From NCBI RefSeq assembly GCF_037026715.1, contig NZ_JBANCG010000005.1, forward strand, positions 310,001 to 374,000: a DNA stretch of 64,000 bases, in the 5' to 3' direction. This document shows positions 43,618 to 52,076 of the stretch, piece after piece. The stretch comes from Breoghania sp037026715. GTDB taxonomy: Bacteria; Pseudomonadota; Alphaproteobacteria; Rhizobiales; Stappiaceae. Each line of letters starts with the position of its first letter. The stretch's first letter is position 1. The notes under the pieces were generated by a model. It was not told where the DNA came from and did no database searches. It worked only from the letters and a program-made list of their open reading frames with translations. Both the position numbers and the translations under genes were made by a program.

Positions 43618-43951
43618 CTATCTGGCCTCTCAGGGTTTCCGCCTCATTGGCGCGGGTGCGTGCGGCTTCCTGCGCCCGTGCCGCGATTTCTTCCGCCGCC
43701 TCGCGCTGACGCGCCTGCTCGGCGATCGTCTCCCGCAGCCGCCGCAGGTCGTCCGCCCGGTCATGATGAAGCGCGGAGAAATTCCAGATCGCGACGCACA
43801 GCAACGCCGTCGCCGCGATCGAGGATGCCCACCCGGGCACGCGCGGATCCGCACGCGCCACAAACGCGGCAGCCGCCAGCACCAGCCCGCCCCAGGCGAG
43901 CAGCGTCGTCAGGCCGATGCCGACGAGATGAAGGAATGCGGACAGCATCAC
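43496..43951 (-). CDS. Putative inner-membrane spanin subunit (Rz-like)
   Basis: A 151-residue protein with two hydrophobic helices (about residues 4-31 and 42-58) and a long coiled coil (about 64-112, DDLRRLRETIAEQARQREAA). A short C-terminal part with one Cys follows. Start overlaps the lysozyme stop by 4 bases. Typical i-spanins have a single anchor; two helices are unusual, but coiled coil, position after the endolysin and overlap with a lipoprotein gene fit. Confidence 0.6.
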   Translation of the reverse strand: MMLSAFLHLVGIGLTTLLAWGGLVLAAAAFVARADPRVPGWASSIAATALLCVAIWNFSALHHDRADDLRRLRETIAEQARQREAAEEIAARAQEAARTRANEAETLRGQIDDYERALATGDVAACPDDPDYRRRMRDIRIRAPASAGAGN

Positions 43952-44421
43952 CGCCCCTCCCGCACGCCCTCAAGGCAAAGCTCATGCTCGGCCGCGCGGC
44001 GGTTCTCAAGCCCCGGCACGCGTCGCCCGCCAGCCTTGTTGAACCAGGTCGCGGACTCGCAGGCCCCACGCACATCGCCAGCATTGAGCCTGCGGGCCGT
44101 TGTCGATTTGCAGAACGCCCCGACGCCGATGTTGTAGGTAAGCGAAACGAATGCGACGTAGGATTTGATCGGGATCGCGTCTGGCGCCTTAAGGCACCGG
44201 CGCATACCTGCCTCGTGCCGCTGGATAGAGGCGAGCAGCATCGCGTCGCATTGAGGCTTGGTGTGCCTGTCGCCCAGCGTGACGCCACGCGTCTCGCCGT
44301 AACAGACGGTAGGTACGCCGACGATGTCGCGATAGGCCGAGAGCCGCAGCCCCTCCCATCCACCTATCAGCGCCACAGCGACGGCCGCCGCCGCCGCGCC
44401 CTTCTTGAGGCGAGACGCCAT
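43948..44421 (-). CDS. Phage lysozyme (glycoside hydrolase family 24), SAR-type endolysin
   Basis: A 157-residue muramidase. The catalytic triad E-x8-D-x5-T is intact: Glu23 in GWEGLRL, Asp32 in YRDIVG, Thr38 in VPTVCYG. The N-terminus is a weakly hydrophobic Ala/Val helix after basic residues (KKGAAAAAVAVALIGG), typical of signal-anchor-release endolysins such as P21 R, which are exported by the host Sec system and activated when they leave the membrane. Seven cysteines, one near the active site, could take part in control. Confidence 0.9.
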   Translation of the reverse strand: MASRLKKGAAAAAVAVALIGGWEGLRLSAYRDIVGVPTVCYGETRGVTLGDRHTKPQCDAMLLASIQRHEAGMRRCLKAPDAIPIKSYVAFVSLTYNIGVGAFCKSTTARRLNAGDVRGACESATWFNKAGGRRVPGLENRRAAEHELCLEGVREGR

Positions 44422-44422
44422 G

Positions 44423-44638
44423 TCAGTCCCTCTTCTGCTTGATGAAAGTCGCGACGAGCGAGGCCGCTAGGAACAGGGCGCCGAGCACCGTCAGCGCGAC
44501 GGGCGGGATCGGCAGCAGATAGCCATAGGCCTGCAGAAAGATGTTGCTGCCCTCGATCGCCAGACCGGCAACCCGGAGCCGCACGCTCCACGCGCGCCGC
44601 AGAATCCACCCGGCGTCATCGACGAGATCGAGTTCCAT
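44423..44638 (-). CDS. Phage holin-like protein
   Basis: A 71-residue protein with two hydrophobic segments (about 22-41 and 42-65, VALTVLGALFLAASLVATFI) and a charged C-terminal tail KQKRD, placed one base before the lysozyme gene. With a SAR endolysin this would act as a pinholin-type trigger; this is inferred from the partner. Confidence 0.75.
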   Translation of the reverse strand: MELDLVDDAGWILRRAWSVRLRVAGLAIEGSNIFLQAYGYLLPIPPVALTVLGALFLAASLVATFIKQKRD

Positions 44639-44658
44639 GTGTCTATCCTTCCGCCCAA

Positions 44659-44686
44659 TAAAAAACCCGCCTCGAAGGGCGGGTCT
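44659..44686 (-). terminator. Intrinsic terminator after the tail gene D
   Basis: On the minus strand, a 7-base stem ACCCGCC/GGCGGGT with loop CTTCGA is followed by six Ts. It separates the tail operon (ending with gene D at 44717) from the lysis genes, implying partial read-through or a separate promoter for lysis. Confidence 0.8.
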
Positions 44687-44716
44687 CGTTCGTGGTTCCA
44701 GTCGGATCCGGGAAGC

Positions 44717-45712
44717 CTATTGCTTCGACTTTCCGGAAATCTCGGTTACGTAGCCTTTCGATTTGTCCAGCCGGTGCGTCGCCGTGTCGATGATCAGATC
44801 CTCGTCATCGAGGCCGGCGCGAACGCGGTCGAATTTCAGCGGGGCGCCCGCGCGGATCGAGGTATCCCCCGGCACGCTGACAGATGCGGTCAATCCGCCC
44901 CGCATCAGATCCCTTGCCTTCGCATGGGCTGCCTTGTCCGCTTCCGCAGGGCTCGCGAACGGTTCCGGGATGCGATAGGTCGCCTCCCCGTCCGGATCCG
45001 CATCCACACCGATTTCCTTGCGCTTCGCCTCGTCGCGGTCCTGATAGTAGGCGACCACCTTTCTGTACTTCGCGCGGTCCGCGAACTGGTATCGGCACGT
45101 ACCGGTAATCACCCGCTCCGGCGTGATGATCACGGGCGCAAGCGCCTGGCCGGATGCCGCCGCGCCAGCCCCCTTCTCGACAAACACCAGCCGCCCTTCC
45201 TTCACCGTGAAGAGCGCGTTGTGCCGCTCGGCAAGACGCTGGAGAAAGTGCATGTCGGATTCGTCCTGCTGGCCGAGCCAGTCATAGACATGCGAGCCGA
45301 TCTTTCCGCTCACGACAGGCGTCAGCCCATTCTCGCCGGCAATCTCCTCGATGATGTCGCCAAGGGTCTTGTGGTCCCAATGTCGCTCTTTCCGTTCCTT
45401 CATCTTGCCCGCGCGCAAATCGGCGGACCGGCCCGTGATCGTCATCGAATACGGCAGGCACCCGCCGGAAACCTGGTCGACGGTAAAGCCGCCCATGTCG
45501 CGAAAGTCTGCGCCCACATATCCCAGCTGCACCCGGACAAGCGCACCGCGGCGCGGCAGTGCGAGGAACGCCGGCGGGCCGTCCGCCAGCTCCATCGACA
45601 CGGTGTCGGCCCGCGTGCCATCGCGATCCGTCACGGCCAGCGAGATCAGCCGTTCATAGAACGCCCCGGCGACCGGCTGGCCGTCGACCGTCACGATTGC
45701 TCTTGGTTGCAT
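44717..45712 (-). CDS. Phage late control D-like protein (tail hub/spike base, P2 gpD family)
   Basis: A 331-residue protein with the family start RAIVTVDGQPVAG, VQLGYVGADFRDMGGFTVDQV, ITGRSADLRAG and DESDMHFLQRLAERHNALF, as in P2 gpD. These proteins form the central hub under the baseplate needle and resemble VgrG N-terminal domains. It is the last gene of the tail operon, followed by a terminator. Confidence 0.9.
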   Translation of the reverse strand: MQPRAIVTVDGQPVAGAFYERLISLAVTDRDGTRADTVSMELADGPPAFLALPRRGALVRVQLGYVGADFRDMGGFTVDQVSGGCLPYSMTITGRSADLRAGKMKERKERHWDHKTLGDIIEEIAGENGLTPVVSGKIGSHVYDWLGQQDESDMHFLQRLAERHNALFTVKEGRLVFVEKGAGAAASGQALAPVIITPERVITGTCRYQFADRAKYRKVVAYYQDRDEAKRKEIGVDADPDGEATYRIPEPFASPAEADKAAHAKARDLMRGGLTASVSVPGDTSIRAGAPLKFDRVRAGLDDEDLIIDTATHRLDKSKGYVTEISGKSKQ

Positions 45713-45807
45713 GGTATAGGCCTATTCGCACCAGCTCTGCCGGTGGCCGCCGGCACAGGGCCGAGCAAGGTGTTCCCCGATCAGGGTGGACGCGATCGCC
45801 ATCCCTT

Positions 45808-46020
45808 TCAGTCCCACAAGGTCACGAGAGAAGCCGTCGGCTCGGAGAAGGTGATATCCGGGACAGTGAGGACCGTTCCCACCGGCAAGAACACGCCACG
45901 CGCCGCAATACCCGGGTTTGCATCGAGAAGCGTTTCTGTAGCTCCCGCCGTCCGCCCATAGGCGCGCAGTGCCACGAGGTCGACCGTGTCGCCTTCGATC
46001 GAGCGGATCGTCGTCGCCAT
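45808..46020 (-). CDS. Phage tail protein X (LysM-like)
   Basis: A 70-residue protein, close to P2 gpX: MATTIRSIEGDTVDLVALRAYG at the start and GVFLPVGTVLTVPDI later, a LysM-like fold thought to contact the tail or peptidoglycan. The ATG at 46020 follows a GAGGAG site by six bases, deciding the start over the upstream ATG at 46038. Confidence 0.9.
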   Translation of the reverse strand: MATTIRSIEGDTVDLVALRAYGRTAGATETLLDANPGIAARGVFLPVGTVLTVPDITFSEPTASLVTLWD

Positions 46021-46030
46021 GCCCGTCTCC

Positions 46031-46465
46031 TCAGGCAAAAAGGGTCACGAAGGAATTCAGCGGAGACACCGCGGGCGTCTCGGTGTAGCGCAGCAGCTTT
46101 ATCCGATAGACATTCTTGCGCGGTTGCCCGAAGGCGTCGTGATAACTGCGGTCCTCGGAAATCGACTGGATCGTATGGTAACCGAATATGGTGCCGCCGA
46201 GAGAGACCATCATCAGGGCCACGCCCGTCTGGGCGGCCTGCCGCAGGCCTTCCAGGCTCACGGTCCCGCCGAACTCCTGCGGAAAGATCGCGCCCTTGAT
46301 CTCGATCTCGTCTTCGCCGGGTCCGGTCCACTGCTGGGCGTCGAAGCGCTGTGCGACAGCCTGCTTCGCCCAGGGCGTGGAAAGGTTCCGTCCCACGTCT
46401 TCATAGGAAAACCCCAGCGCCTCGAACGCGAAACCTCCGAGCGCCATTCCTGTCGGTCCTGCCAT
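46031..46465 (-). CDS. Phage tail protein U-like
   Basis: A 144-residue protein matching P2 gpU: FAFEALGFSYEDVGR, then WTGPGEDEIEIKGAIFPQEFGG, GVALMMVSLGGTIFGYHTI and ISEDRSYHDAFGQPRKNVYRI. gpU helps end tail assembly. The start MAGPTGMALGG at 46465 is preferred; the frame is open 12 residues further. Confidence 0.88.
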   Translation of the reverse strand: MAGPTGMALGGFAFEALGFSYEDVGRNLSTPWAKQAVAQRFDAQQWTGPGEDEIEIKGAIFPQEFGGTVSLEGLRQAAQTGVALMMVSLGGTIFGYHTIQSISEDRSYHDAFGQPRKNVYRIKLLRYTETPAVSPLNSFVTLFA

Positions 46466-46504
46466 TTTCTGCGGTCTCCGATTGCTGTCCGGCTTCTGCA
46501 AACT

Positions 46505-48841
46505 CTAGTCGGTGTAAGCTTCCCGCAATGCGTTCCCCACCGCCTCGCCGACGGCCTTACCCGCCTCCTCGCCTATTGCAGCCGGATCGACGTTCGTCGT
46601 CGCGTGTACGGTCACCGAGACGGGCACGGAGAGCGCTGGAGGCGGGTTCATCACGCGCACGTCCTGTGTTCCCTTCGGGCGCAGAAGAGCCTCGATCGAT
46701 TGACCCGAAAGGCTGATATCGGCGGGCGCGGGTCGGCCGCCCGAAAGGCCGGACTGATGTGCGGACGGGAGGCCAGAGACGGCCGCCTCGCTGCGCCTGA
46801 AGGCAAGCGGGGCGTTTACGAAACCGTCCTTCGTATCCGCACCCTTGCCGGCCGCACGAAAGCCTCCGAAACTCCCGAGCGTGTAGTCTCCGCCCGGAGC
46901 GAGATGCAACCGGGATGATGCCCGGCGATTGCGCCGATGGACCTCGCCGATCAGGTCCTTGTTTTTCGATTTGTCCGTCTGGTTCGACAACGCCCAGGCC
47001 GCGGCAACTGCGCCCAGAGCGAGCGGGTGTTTTGCGATACGACCCAGACGCGCCAGCATTCCGCCCTTCGCGACTTTTCCGGCAACTCCCCCGGCAACTC
47101 CCGCAGCGCCCGCAGCCGCTTCGCCGCGCAGTATCCACTTCACCGCCCTGTATGCCTTGCCGCCTGCCTTCGCCAGGCCGATCAGTTCGCCCGTCATCAT
47201 GGCGATCCCGCCGGCGGCCACGGCCCAATCCACGGCGCTCATTTCGGAACCGGCCTTGCCGAGCTGCGACAGTCCCGCCGCGATCACGGTCCAGCGTACC
47301 AGGCGGCTGCCAAGCCCGAAGGTGACCAGCGCGCCAGCCAGCTTCAGCAGTTTCCCGGCGGTCAGCCCCAGCACGATCGCCCCGCCGATCGACATGGCAC
47401 TCCCCATGCCGGATATCCCCTCGCCAAGCCCAGACAAGACCTCGACCGCACCCTTGCCACCGGAAAGCGCATCGAAGGCGGCGCGGAAGTTCTCGCCGAT
47501 CTCCTTCAACTTCAGAGAAATCTGCCCGAGCCGATCCGTATCGGCCTCGAAGGTGGCGACGTTCCCGAAAATACCGCGTTCCAGCCAGTCGCCCAGGCTG
47601 GACAGCATTCCCGCTCCATCCTTGAAACCGAGCCCGGCGCCCAGCCCGTCCAGCCCGGCCTTGATCTTGTCGAAGACCGTCACGCGCTGATCCAGCGTGT
47701 CGAAGATGCCGGAGAGCCGCTCGGCGCCGGCGCCCAGCGGACCGGCCATGATCGAGCCCATCTGGATGCCGATCGCCCTCAGATGGTTCCCCAGGCGCCG
47801 GATGCGCCCGATGTCGGTCGCAACCTTGTTGGCATATTCCGCCTGAACGGATCCCGCGATCTTCGCCTCGTCGCCCGCCAGCCTGAAGGCCTGGGAAAGC
47901 AGCTTCGGGTTCTTCATCAACTTGCCGAAATCGTCGGAGAAATCCTGCCCGACGAGATCCTGAATTGCCTTCGCGCCGTCCGGATCCTTGTTGAGGGCTT
48001 CAAACAGCGCCATCAACGCCGCCGGACCGTTCTCCTTCTTCAGTTTCGACCACTGTTTGAACGAGAGCCCGACCATCTTGAAGGCGCGCTCCACCTTCGG
48101 ACCGCCCTTAACCATCTTGTTGGCGAACGCGTTCATGCCGCGTGCGGCCGTCTCCGGCACGATGCCGGCGGCCGTCATGGCTGCACCAACCGCCGCCATC
48201 TGGTCGGGAAGAAGGTTCAGCGTGTCAGCCGCACCGGCCGCCCGGTTGGTGAAATTCAGGATCTCGCTCGCCTTCGCCGCCATCGAGTTCGACAGATAGT
48301 TCGTCGTGTTGGCGAGGTGCTCGAGCTTTTCCTGGTTGAGCGAATAAACGTTGCCGAGTTTGGCGAAAATGTTGCCGGCATCGCTCGCGGCCATGTCGAA
48401 GGCGACCGTCGCCTTGGCCGTGAATTCCGTGAACCGGGCGAGCCGTTCGACCGCGATGCCGGCCTGCCCGGCCTCAGCCATGATTTCCGTCAGTCCGCCA
48501 GCGGAGACCCCCGAAAGCGTCGTCGACATCTTGAGGATCTGCTTGCGCAGATGATCGAGCCCGGCTGGCGTCGTGTCGATCACCTTGCGGACTTCGGCGA
48601 ACTTGTCCTCGAAATCGAATGCCGCACCGAGCGTATTGCGGAACCCGATATAGGCACCGCCGAGCGCCACAAGGCGACGGGCATACCCGCCGATCGCACT
48701 CGCCGCAGCCGGCCCCGCCATACGATTGTTGAACCGGCTGCCCGCGGCCGACAGCCGGTTCAACGTGCCAAGAAGTCCCTTGCCCTTGCCGCTGAGCCGA
48801 TCGTCGAGACCGATGCGCAGCGTCGATTTCAGGAGGCCCAT
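46505..48841 (-). CDS. Phage tail tape measure protein (P2 gpT-like)
   Basis: A 778-residue protein that sets tail length. The TP901 core is visible at about residues 75-330 (AAFDFEDKFAEVRKVIDTTP, TEIMAEAGQAGIA), followed by hydrophobic helices (about 480-620) and a basic/Gly-rich C-terminal part. It starts 15 bases after the stop of the frameshifted E' frame, the same order as in P2 (E, E', T, U, X, D). Confidence 0.92.
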   Translation of the reverse strand: MGLLKSTLRIGLDDRLSGKGKGLLGTLNRLSAAGSRFNNRMAGPAAASAIGGYARRLVALGGAYIGFRNTLGAAFDFEDKFAEVRKVIDTTPAGLDHLRKQILKMSTTLSGVSAGGLTEIMAEAGQAGIAVERLARFTEFTAKATVAFDMAASDAGNIFAKLGNVYSLNQEKLEHLANTTNYLSNSMAAKASEILNFTNRAAGAADTLNLLPDQMAAVGAAMTAAGIVPETAARGMNAFANKMVKGGPKVERAFKMVGLSFKQWSKLKKENGPAALMALFEALNKDPDGAKAIQDLVGQDFSDDFGKLMKNPKLLSQAFRLAGDEAKIAGSVQAEYANKVATDIGRIRRLGNHLRAIGIQMGSIMAGPLGAGAERLSGIFDTLDQRVTVFDKIKAGLDGLGAGLGFKDGAGMLSSLGDWLERGIFGNVATFEADTDRLGQISLKLKEIGENFRAAFDALSGGKGAVEVLSGLGEGISGMGSAMSIGGAIVLGLTAGKLLKLAGALVTFGLGSRLVRWTVIAAGLSQLGKAGSEMSAVDWAVAAGGIAMMTGELIGLAKAGGKAYRAVKWILRGEAAAGAAGVAGGVAGKVAKGGMLARLGRIAKHPLALGAVAAAWALSNQTDKSKNKDLIGEVHRRNRRASSRLHLAPGGDYTLGSFGGFRAAGKGADTKDGFVNAPLAFRRSEAAVSGLPSAHQSGLSGGRPAPADISLSGQSIEALLRPKGTQDVRVMNPPPALSVPVSVTVHATTNVDPAAIGEEAGKAVGEAVGNALREAYTD

Positions 48842-48856
48842 ATCATGGTTTCCATG

Positions 48857-49299
48857 TCAGGTTTCCTTGATGACTTGCCCGATGCGCACCGCGATCACGT
48901 GATAGGCGAGCGCGTCGTCGGCCCGCATAGCGAGGACCATCGGCAAGGGCGTGTGCAGCACATGCGCAATCAGCGCCGCCGTTTCCCGCCAGGGACGGCG
49001 GGCGATCCTGCCGCCGAAAGCGGCGGCTAGGCGTTCTGCGTAAAAAAACTTCCCACCAGCGGCTCGATCTTTTTCAGGATCACGTCGAGGTCGCTCGCCT
49101 TGATCTTGCGCGTGACCGCCTCGGTCGTGTCCGAAAGAGCAGCGATCAGAAGGATGGTCTTGCCGATACCGCCCTGGGCGGCATCGGTCGCGGCCAGGTC
49201 GCCGAGTTCCGCCTCGCGGAAGGTCAGCTTGTCGATGGTCTTGCCGTCGTGGGTCACCGGCTTCTTGAGGGTAACCTCGACGGTTTCCGTTTCACTCAT
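48857..49299 (-). CDS. Tail assembly chaperone E-E' made by -1 frameshifting
   Basis: A fused product of about 147 residues: 86 residues of the E frame up to Phe-Phe, then 61 residues in the -1 frame (YAERLAAAFGG ... VRIGQVIKET), ending at 48857. The shift site is a run of seven Ts at 49042-49048 placed as T TTT TTT in the zero frame. Most long-tailed phages make tail assembly chaperones this way; in P2 E/E' lies at the same place. Coordinates cover both frames, so the span is not a single open frame. Confidence 0.85.
49027..49299 (-). CDS. Tail assembly chaperone E (unshifted product)
   Basis: A 90-residue protein starting MSETETVEVTLKKPVTHDGKTI, with the TIDKLTFREAELGDL pattern of the Mu/P2-group phage tail assembly protein family. 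It ends just after the slippery run if no frameshift occurs. It coats the tape measure during tail building; it is made in excess over the fused form. Confidence 0.9.
   Translation of the reverse strand: MSETETVEVTLKKPVTHDGKTIDKLTFREAELGDLAATDAAQGGIGKTILLIAALSDTTEAVTRKIKASDLDVILKKIEPLVGSFFTQNA
49042..49048 (-). promoter_or_regulatory. Programmed -1 ribosomal frameshift site (TTTTTTT)
   Basis: Zero-frame codons read AGT TTT TTT ACG on the minus strand, so the heptamer is T TTT TTT, a perfect X XXY YYZ slippery site. A slip back by one base continues for 61 codons to the stop at 48857 instead of five more codons. Confidence 0.85.
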
Positions 49300-49349
49300 G
49301 GTCGTTCCTCGATTTCAGAAAATAAAAGGATGCGGGCGGCGGCCGGCGC

Positions 49350-49862
49350 TCAGCCGTTCAGCAGCAGGGCGTTGCGGATATCACCGGTCTGGGAGACGCC
49401 ACCGACCGAAACGTTGAAGGGGTCCACCTCCAGCAGTTCCTCGCCGTCGACCTCGAGCTTGTAGTAGCGCAGCGAGATGTTGTGGTCGTTCTCGCCCATC
49501 TCGCCCGTCTTCCAGGTTCCGGGATCGTGGCTCTTCAGGAAGCCGCGCATGTAAGCAACCGCGGGATGGACCGTGCCGTCCTCGTCGACCAGGGCGCCGG
49601 TCGCCATGAACGCCTTCTCGACACCCGGCTTCAGGCCGACAAGCTTGATCACCTGCGGGTCGAACGCCGTCATCTTGAAGCCGGGCTCCATCTTCTCGAA
49701 CCCGAGCTTCACCTCGATCGGCATGACCATGCCGGCATTGCGCACCTCCTCGACCTTTTCGGAAGGAACGGGCAGCGTGATTTCCGACGCCTGCCCGATC
49801 TTCGAATACGTGTCGACGAAGATCGTGCAGTCGCGCAGGATGTAGCGGGGGAGTTCCGACAT
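49350..49862 (-). CDS. Phage major tail tube protein (P2 FII-like)
   Basis: A 170-residue tube subunit: LPRYILRDCTIFVDTYSKIG at the start, MPIEVKLGFEKMEPGFKMTAF, and a C-terminal SLRYYKLEVDGEELLEVDPF, all typical of FII proteins. It follows the sheath gene with 55 bases between, as in P2. Confidence 0.93.
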   Translation of the reverse strand: MSELPRYILRDCTIFVDTYSKIGQASEITLPVPSEKVEEVRNAGMVMPIEVKLGFEKMEPGFKMTAFDPQVIKLVGLKPGVEKAFMATGALVDEDGTVHPAVAYMRGFLKSHDPGTWKTGEMGENDHNISLRYYKLEVDGEELLEVDPFNVSVGGVSQTGDIRNALLLNG

Positions 49863-49917
49863 GGGAAAACCTCAACGAAAGGGCCGGTTCGATCGCCGGC
49901 GCAAGTTGCGGGAATGA

Positions 49918-51357
49918 TCAGGCGACGGTGAGCGCGCCGCCTTCGATCTCGCTGATCACCTCGGAAATCAGCCGGTCGTAGTAGACGATGTTGCGGTAGG
50001 CGATGATGCGGATGTCCTCCATCGGCGCCGGCGGCTCGAACTCTACGGAGAAGGTGACGCGGCCCTGTGCGAGTTCGGTCGCTTCGTTGAGATCCGCCTC
50101 GATCCACATGCGCCCGCCCAGGATCGCGCCTTCCGCCTTGAGCGTGCGCAGGAAGGCGTTGCCGCTCTCGATCGCCATCTTGAGATTGGCTTTCGAGAAA
50201 GGACGGTCGACGAACTCGAGGAACGCACTTTCGATCGCCTCGTTGATGAAGTCGGCCGTGCGCACGACGGAGAAGAACTTCCACAGCGATTCCGATCCGC
50301 ACCCCCGGTTGCCCCAGGTCCGGAAGCCCGTGCCATCGATGTTGACGATCGTGGCGACGTCGTTCTCGTTCAGGTAGTCGGTCTGGTCGCCGTAGGAGAT
50401 CGGCCGATTGATGCCCGCGATGCCGTTGATCGGCTTGTTGGACTCCGACCACCAGAAGCCCTGTTCGCGGTCGAGCCGAGCCTGCACGCCCACGAAGTAG
50501 GGCGCGGCCGGCATCGGCAGATAGGCGTCCAGCGTTTCGTCCCAGACGAGCACGCGCGGATCCACCACCTTGATCCGGCGGGAATTGAGAAGCCCGCGAT
50601 AGGCGACGGCCGCTTCGTCGGTCGTGTCGGGACCGTCGACCCACGCCACGGCCTTCAGCTTGTCGAGGACACCCGCGAGTTCCACCACGACGGGATTGGC
50701 CACCGCGCCGACGGTCGCCGTCGCGGTCGCGGTCGTGCCGGTCGCGTCGGTGATGGTCACCGTCGGCACGCCGTAACCGGAACCGTGCCGGGTCACCGCG
50801 ATCGCGGTGATCACGCCGCCGGTGACGACCGCCACGGCCTGCGCTCCGGTCCCGTCGCCGTCATCGGTGATCGTGATGGTCGGATTGTCGGAGTAGCCCG
50901 TGCCGCCGGCGGTCACCTGGATCGACTGGATCCCGTCGATCGGCGACCCGCCGGTATAGCCCGGCGCGCAGATCAGCCTCGGCTTGATCCCGAGCATCGG
51001 GCGGGCTTTCAGGAAGGCGTGAACGCCGGTCATGGTCGCCGGACCGCCGACGAGGTTCGTCCACGTCTCAGGCGTATCCGCGCCCTCCTCCACGCGCACG
51101 ATCACCATGTAGGTGCCGACCTGCGCGTTGACGGCGTCGACCGCGTCCTTCAGCGTCCCGGCTTCGCCAAGCTTCGCCGCCTTGGCAAACTGCGGTCCCT
51201 TGAGGAGTACCGGCGTATTGAGCGGAAAAACGCCGGCATCGGCATCGGGCGCGGTCCCGATGATGCCGACGACGGCGGACTGCGCGGTCCTGATCAGAAC
51301 CGGCGTTTCCGCCGATTGCGAAACCCGCGTACCGTGATGGAAGGCGATATCCGCCAT
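49918..51357 (-). CDS. Phage contractile tail sheath protein (P2 FI-like) with an inserted repeat domain
   Basis: A 479-residue sheath protein. The N-terminal FHHGTRVSQSAETPVLIRTA and AVVGIIGTAPDAD, and the C-terminal FVSVEFEPPAPMEDI-like segment (here FSVEFEPPAPMEDIRIIAYRN), are family hallmarks. Between IAPGYTGG-type loop (PRLICAPGYTGGSP) and the helix before LKAVAWVDGP lies an insertion of about 75 residues (146-220) made of two GTGYSDNPTITIT / GSGYGVPTVTIT repeats. That should form a beta-rich surface domain on the sheath. Its upstream region follows a terminator, so this tail operon probably has its own promoter between 51358 and 51394. Confidence 0.92.
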   Translation of the reverse strand: MADIAFHHGTRVSQSAETPVLIRTAQSAVVGIIGTAPDADAGVFPLNTPVLLKGPQFAKAAKLGEAGTLKDAVDAVNAQVGTYMVIVRVEEGADTPETWTNLVGGPATMTGVHAFLKARPMLGIKPRLICAPGYTGGSPIDGIQSIQVTAGGTGYSDNPTITITDDGDGTGAQAVAVVTGGVITAIAVTRHGSGYGVPTVTITDATGTTATATATVGAVANPVVVELAGVLDKLKAVAWVDGPDTTDEAAVAYRGLLNSRRIKVVDPRVLVWDETLDAYLPMPAAPYFVGVQARLDREQGFWWSESNKPINGIAGINRPISYGDQTDYLNENDVATIVNIDGTGFRTWGNRGCGSESLWKFFSVVRTADFINEAIESAFLEFVDRPFSKANLKMAIESGNAFLRTLKAEGAILGGRMWIEADLNEATELAQGRVTFSVEFEPPAPMEDIRIIAYRNIVYYDRLISEVISEIEGGALTVA

Positions 51358-51394
51358 GGCAGTCTCCTTCAGTGGTGCCCTTCACGCGGGCATG

Positions 51395-51420
51395 AAAAAA
51401 CCCGACGCGAAGGCCGGGCT
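51395..51420 (-). terminator. Intrinsic terminator between fibre-assembly gene and sheath gene
   Basis: On the minus strand a GC-rich hairpin (AGCCCGG...TCGGGTT with an imperfect inner stem) is followed by a run of six Ts. It ends the baseplate/fibre operon ahead of the sheath-tube operon, the same break as between G and FI in P2. Confidence 0.7.
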
Positions 51421-51479
51421 GGACAAAGATTGTTTTGGGCGATCAATGTGTGGCTTGGCGCCCTGCCAAGATTTTGCCC

Positions 51480-52076
51480 TCAGCTGACAGAGGCGAATGC
51501 AGCATCGACGGCCGCGCGCGTCGTAACCTCGCCGGCCTCGATCGCGGCCGCGATGGTTTCTTCCGCGGTGAAGCACGCCGCGACATGGGCGAGCACAGCA
51601 TCCGACATGGCGACGATCGCCGCCGCATCGAGGGCGAACCAGCCGTTCAGCGCCTTCCACGTCGTCGTGAAGTCCGGATCAGCAACCGCCTTCACGCGCG
51701 CCGCGAGGATCTTGACCTGGCTGTCCCGGTCGGTCGCGATCTCCATGGCATCGACGGTGAGGCCGCCCGTTTCCGCATCGAAGCGGACAGAGGCGAGATA
51801 AGCCTTGAGTTCGTCGTCAGAGGGTGCCGGCGCCGGTGGCGCGCTCCATGTCTCATCATCGGCCAGGACGTAGCCGGCGAAGACGTCGTCGGGGACCTCG
51901 ATCCAGCCGTCCTCGATCACCCCGACGACAGCGGCGCGAGCCGGTTGCAGGATGATGGTCTCCCCGTCAGGGCCTGTGTCAGCGATCTCCTCGACCGCCT
52001 CTTGCGGCGCGATGGACCACACCGGAACCTTGCTGATCTGCCGGACTGTGTCATCAATGACCAGGGCGTATTTCAT
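51480..52076 (-). CDS. DUF4376 tail fibre assembly-type protein
   Basis: A 198-residue protein starting MKYALVIDDTVRQISKVPVW, with an N-terminal domain like short fibre-assembly proteins. The C-terminal DUF4376 domain follows (TGGLTVDAMEIATDRDSQVK, FALDAAAIVAMSDAVLAHVAACF). Such genes follow fibre genes and help fold or cap them. The ATG at 52076 overlaps the fibre stop by 4 bases, fixing the start over the longer frame. Confidence 0.8.
   Translation of the reverse strand: MKYALVIDDTVRQISKVPVWSIAPQEAVEEIADTGPDGETIILQPARAAVVGVIEDGWIEVPDDVFAGYVLADDETWSAPPAPAPSDDELKAYLASVRFDAETGGLTVDAMEIATDRDSQVKILAARVKAVADPDFTTTWKALNGWFALDAAAIVAMSDAVLAHVAACFTAEETIAAAIEAGEVTTRAAVDAAFASVS

Noticed and set aside
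46937..49030. A 697-residue plus-strand frame inside the prophage
   Set aside because: Antisense to the tape measure gene, which has clear family features and fits the operon.
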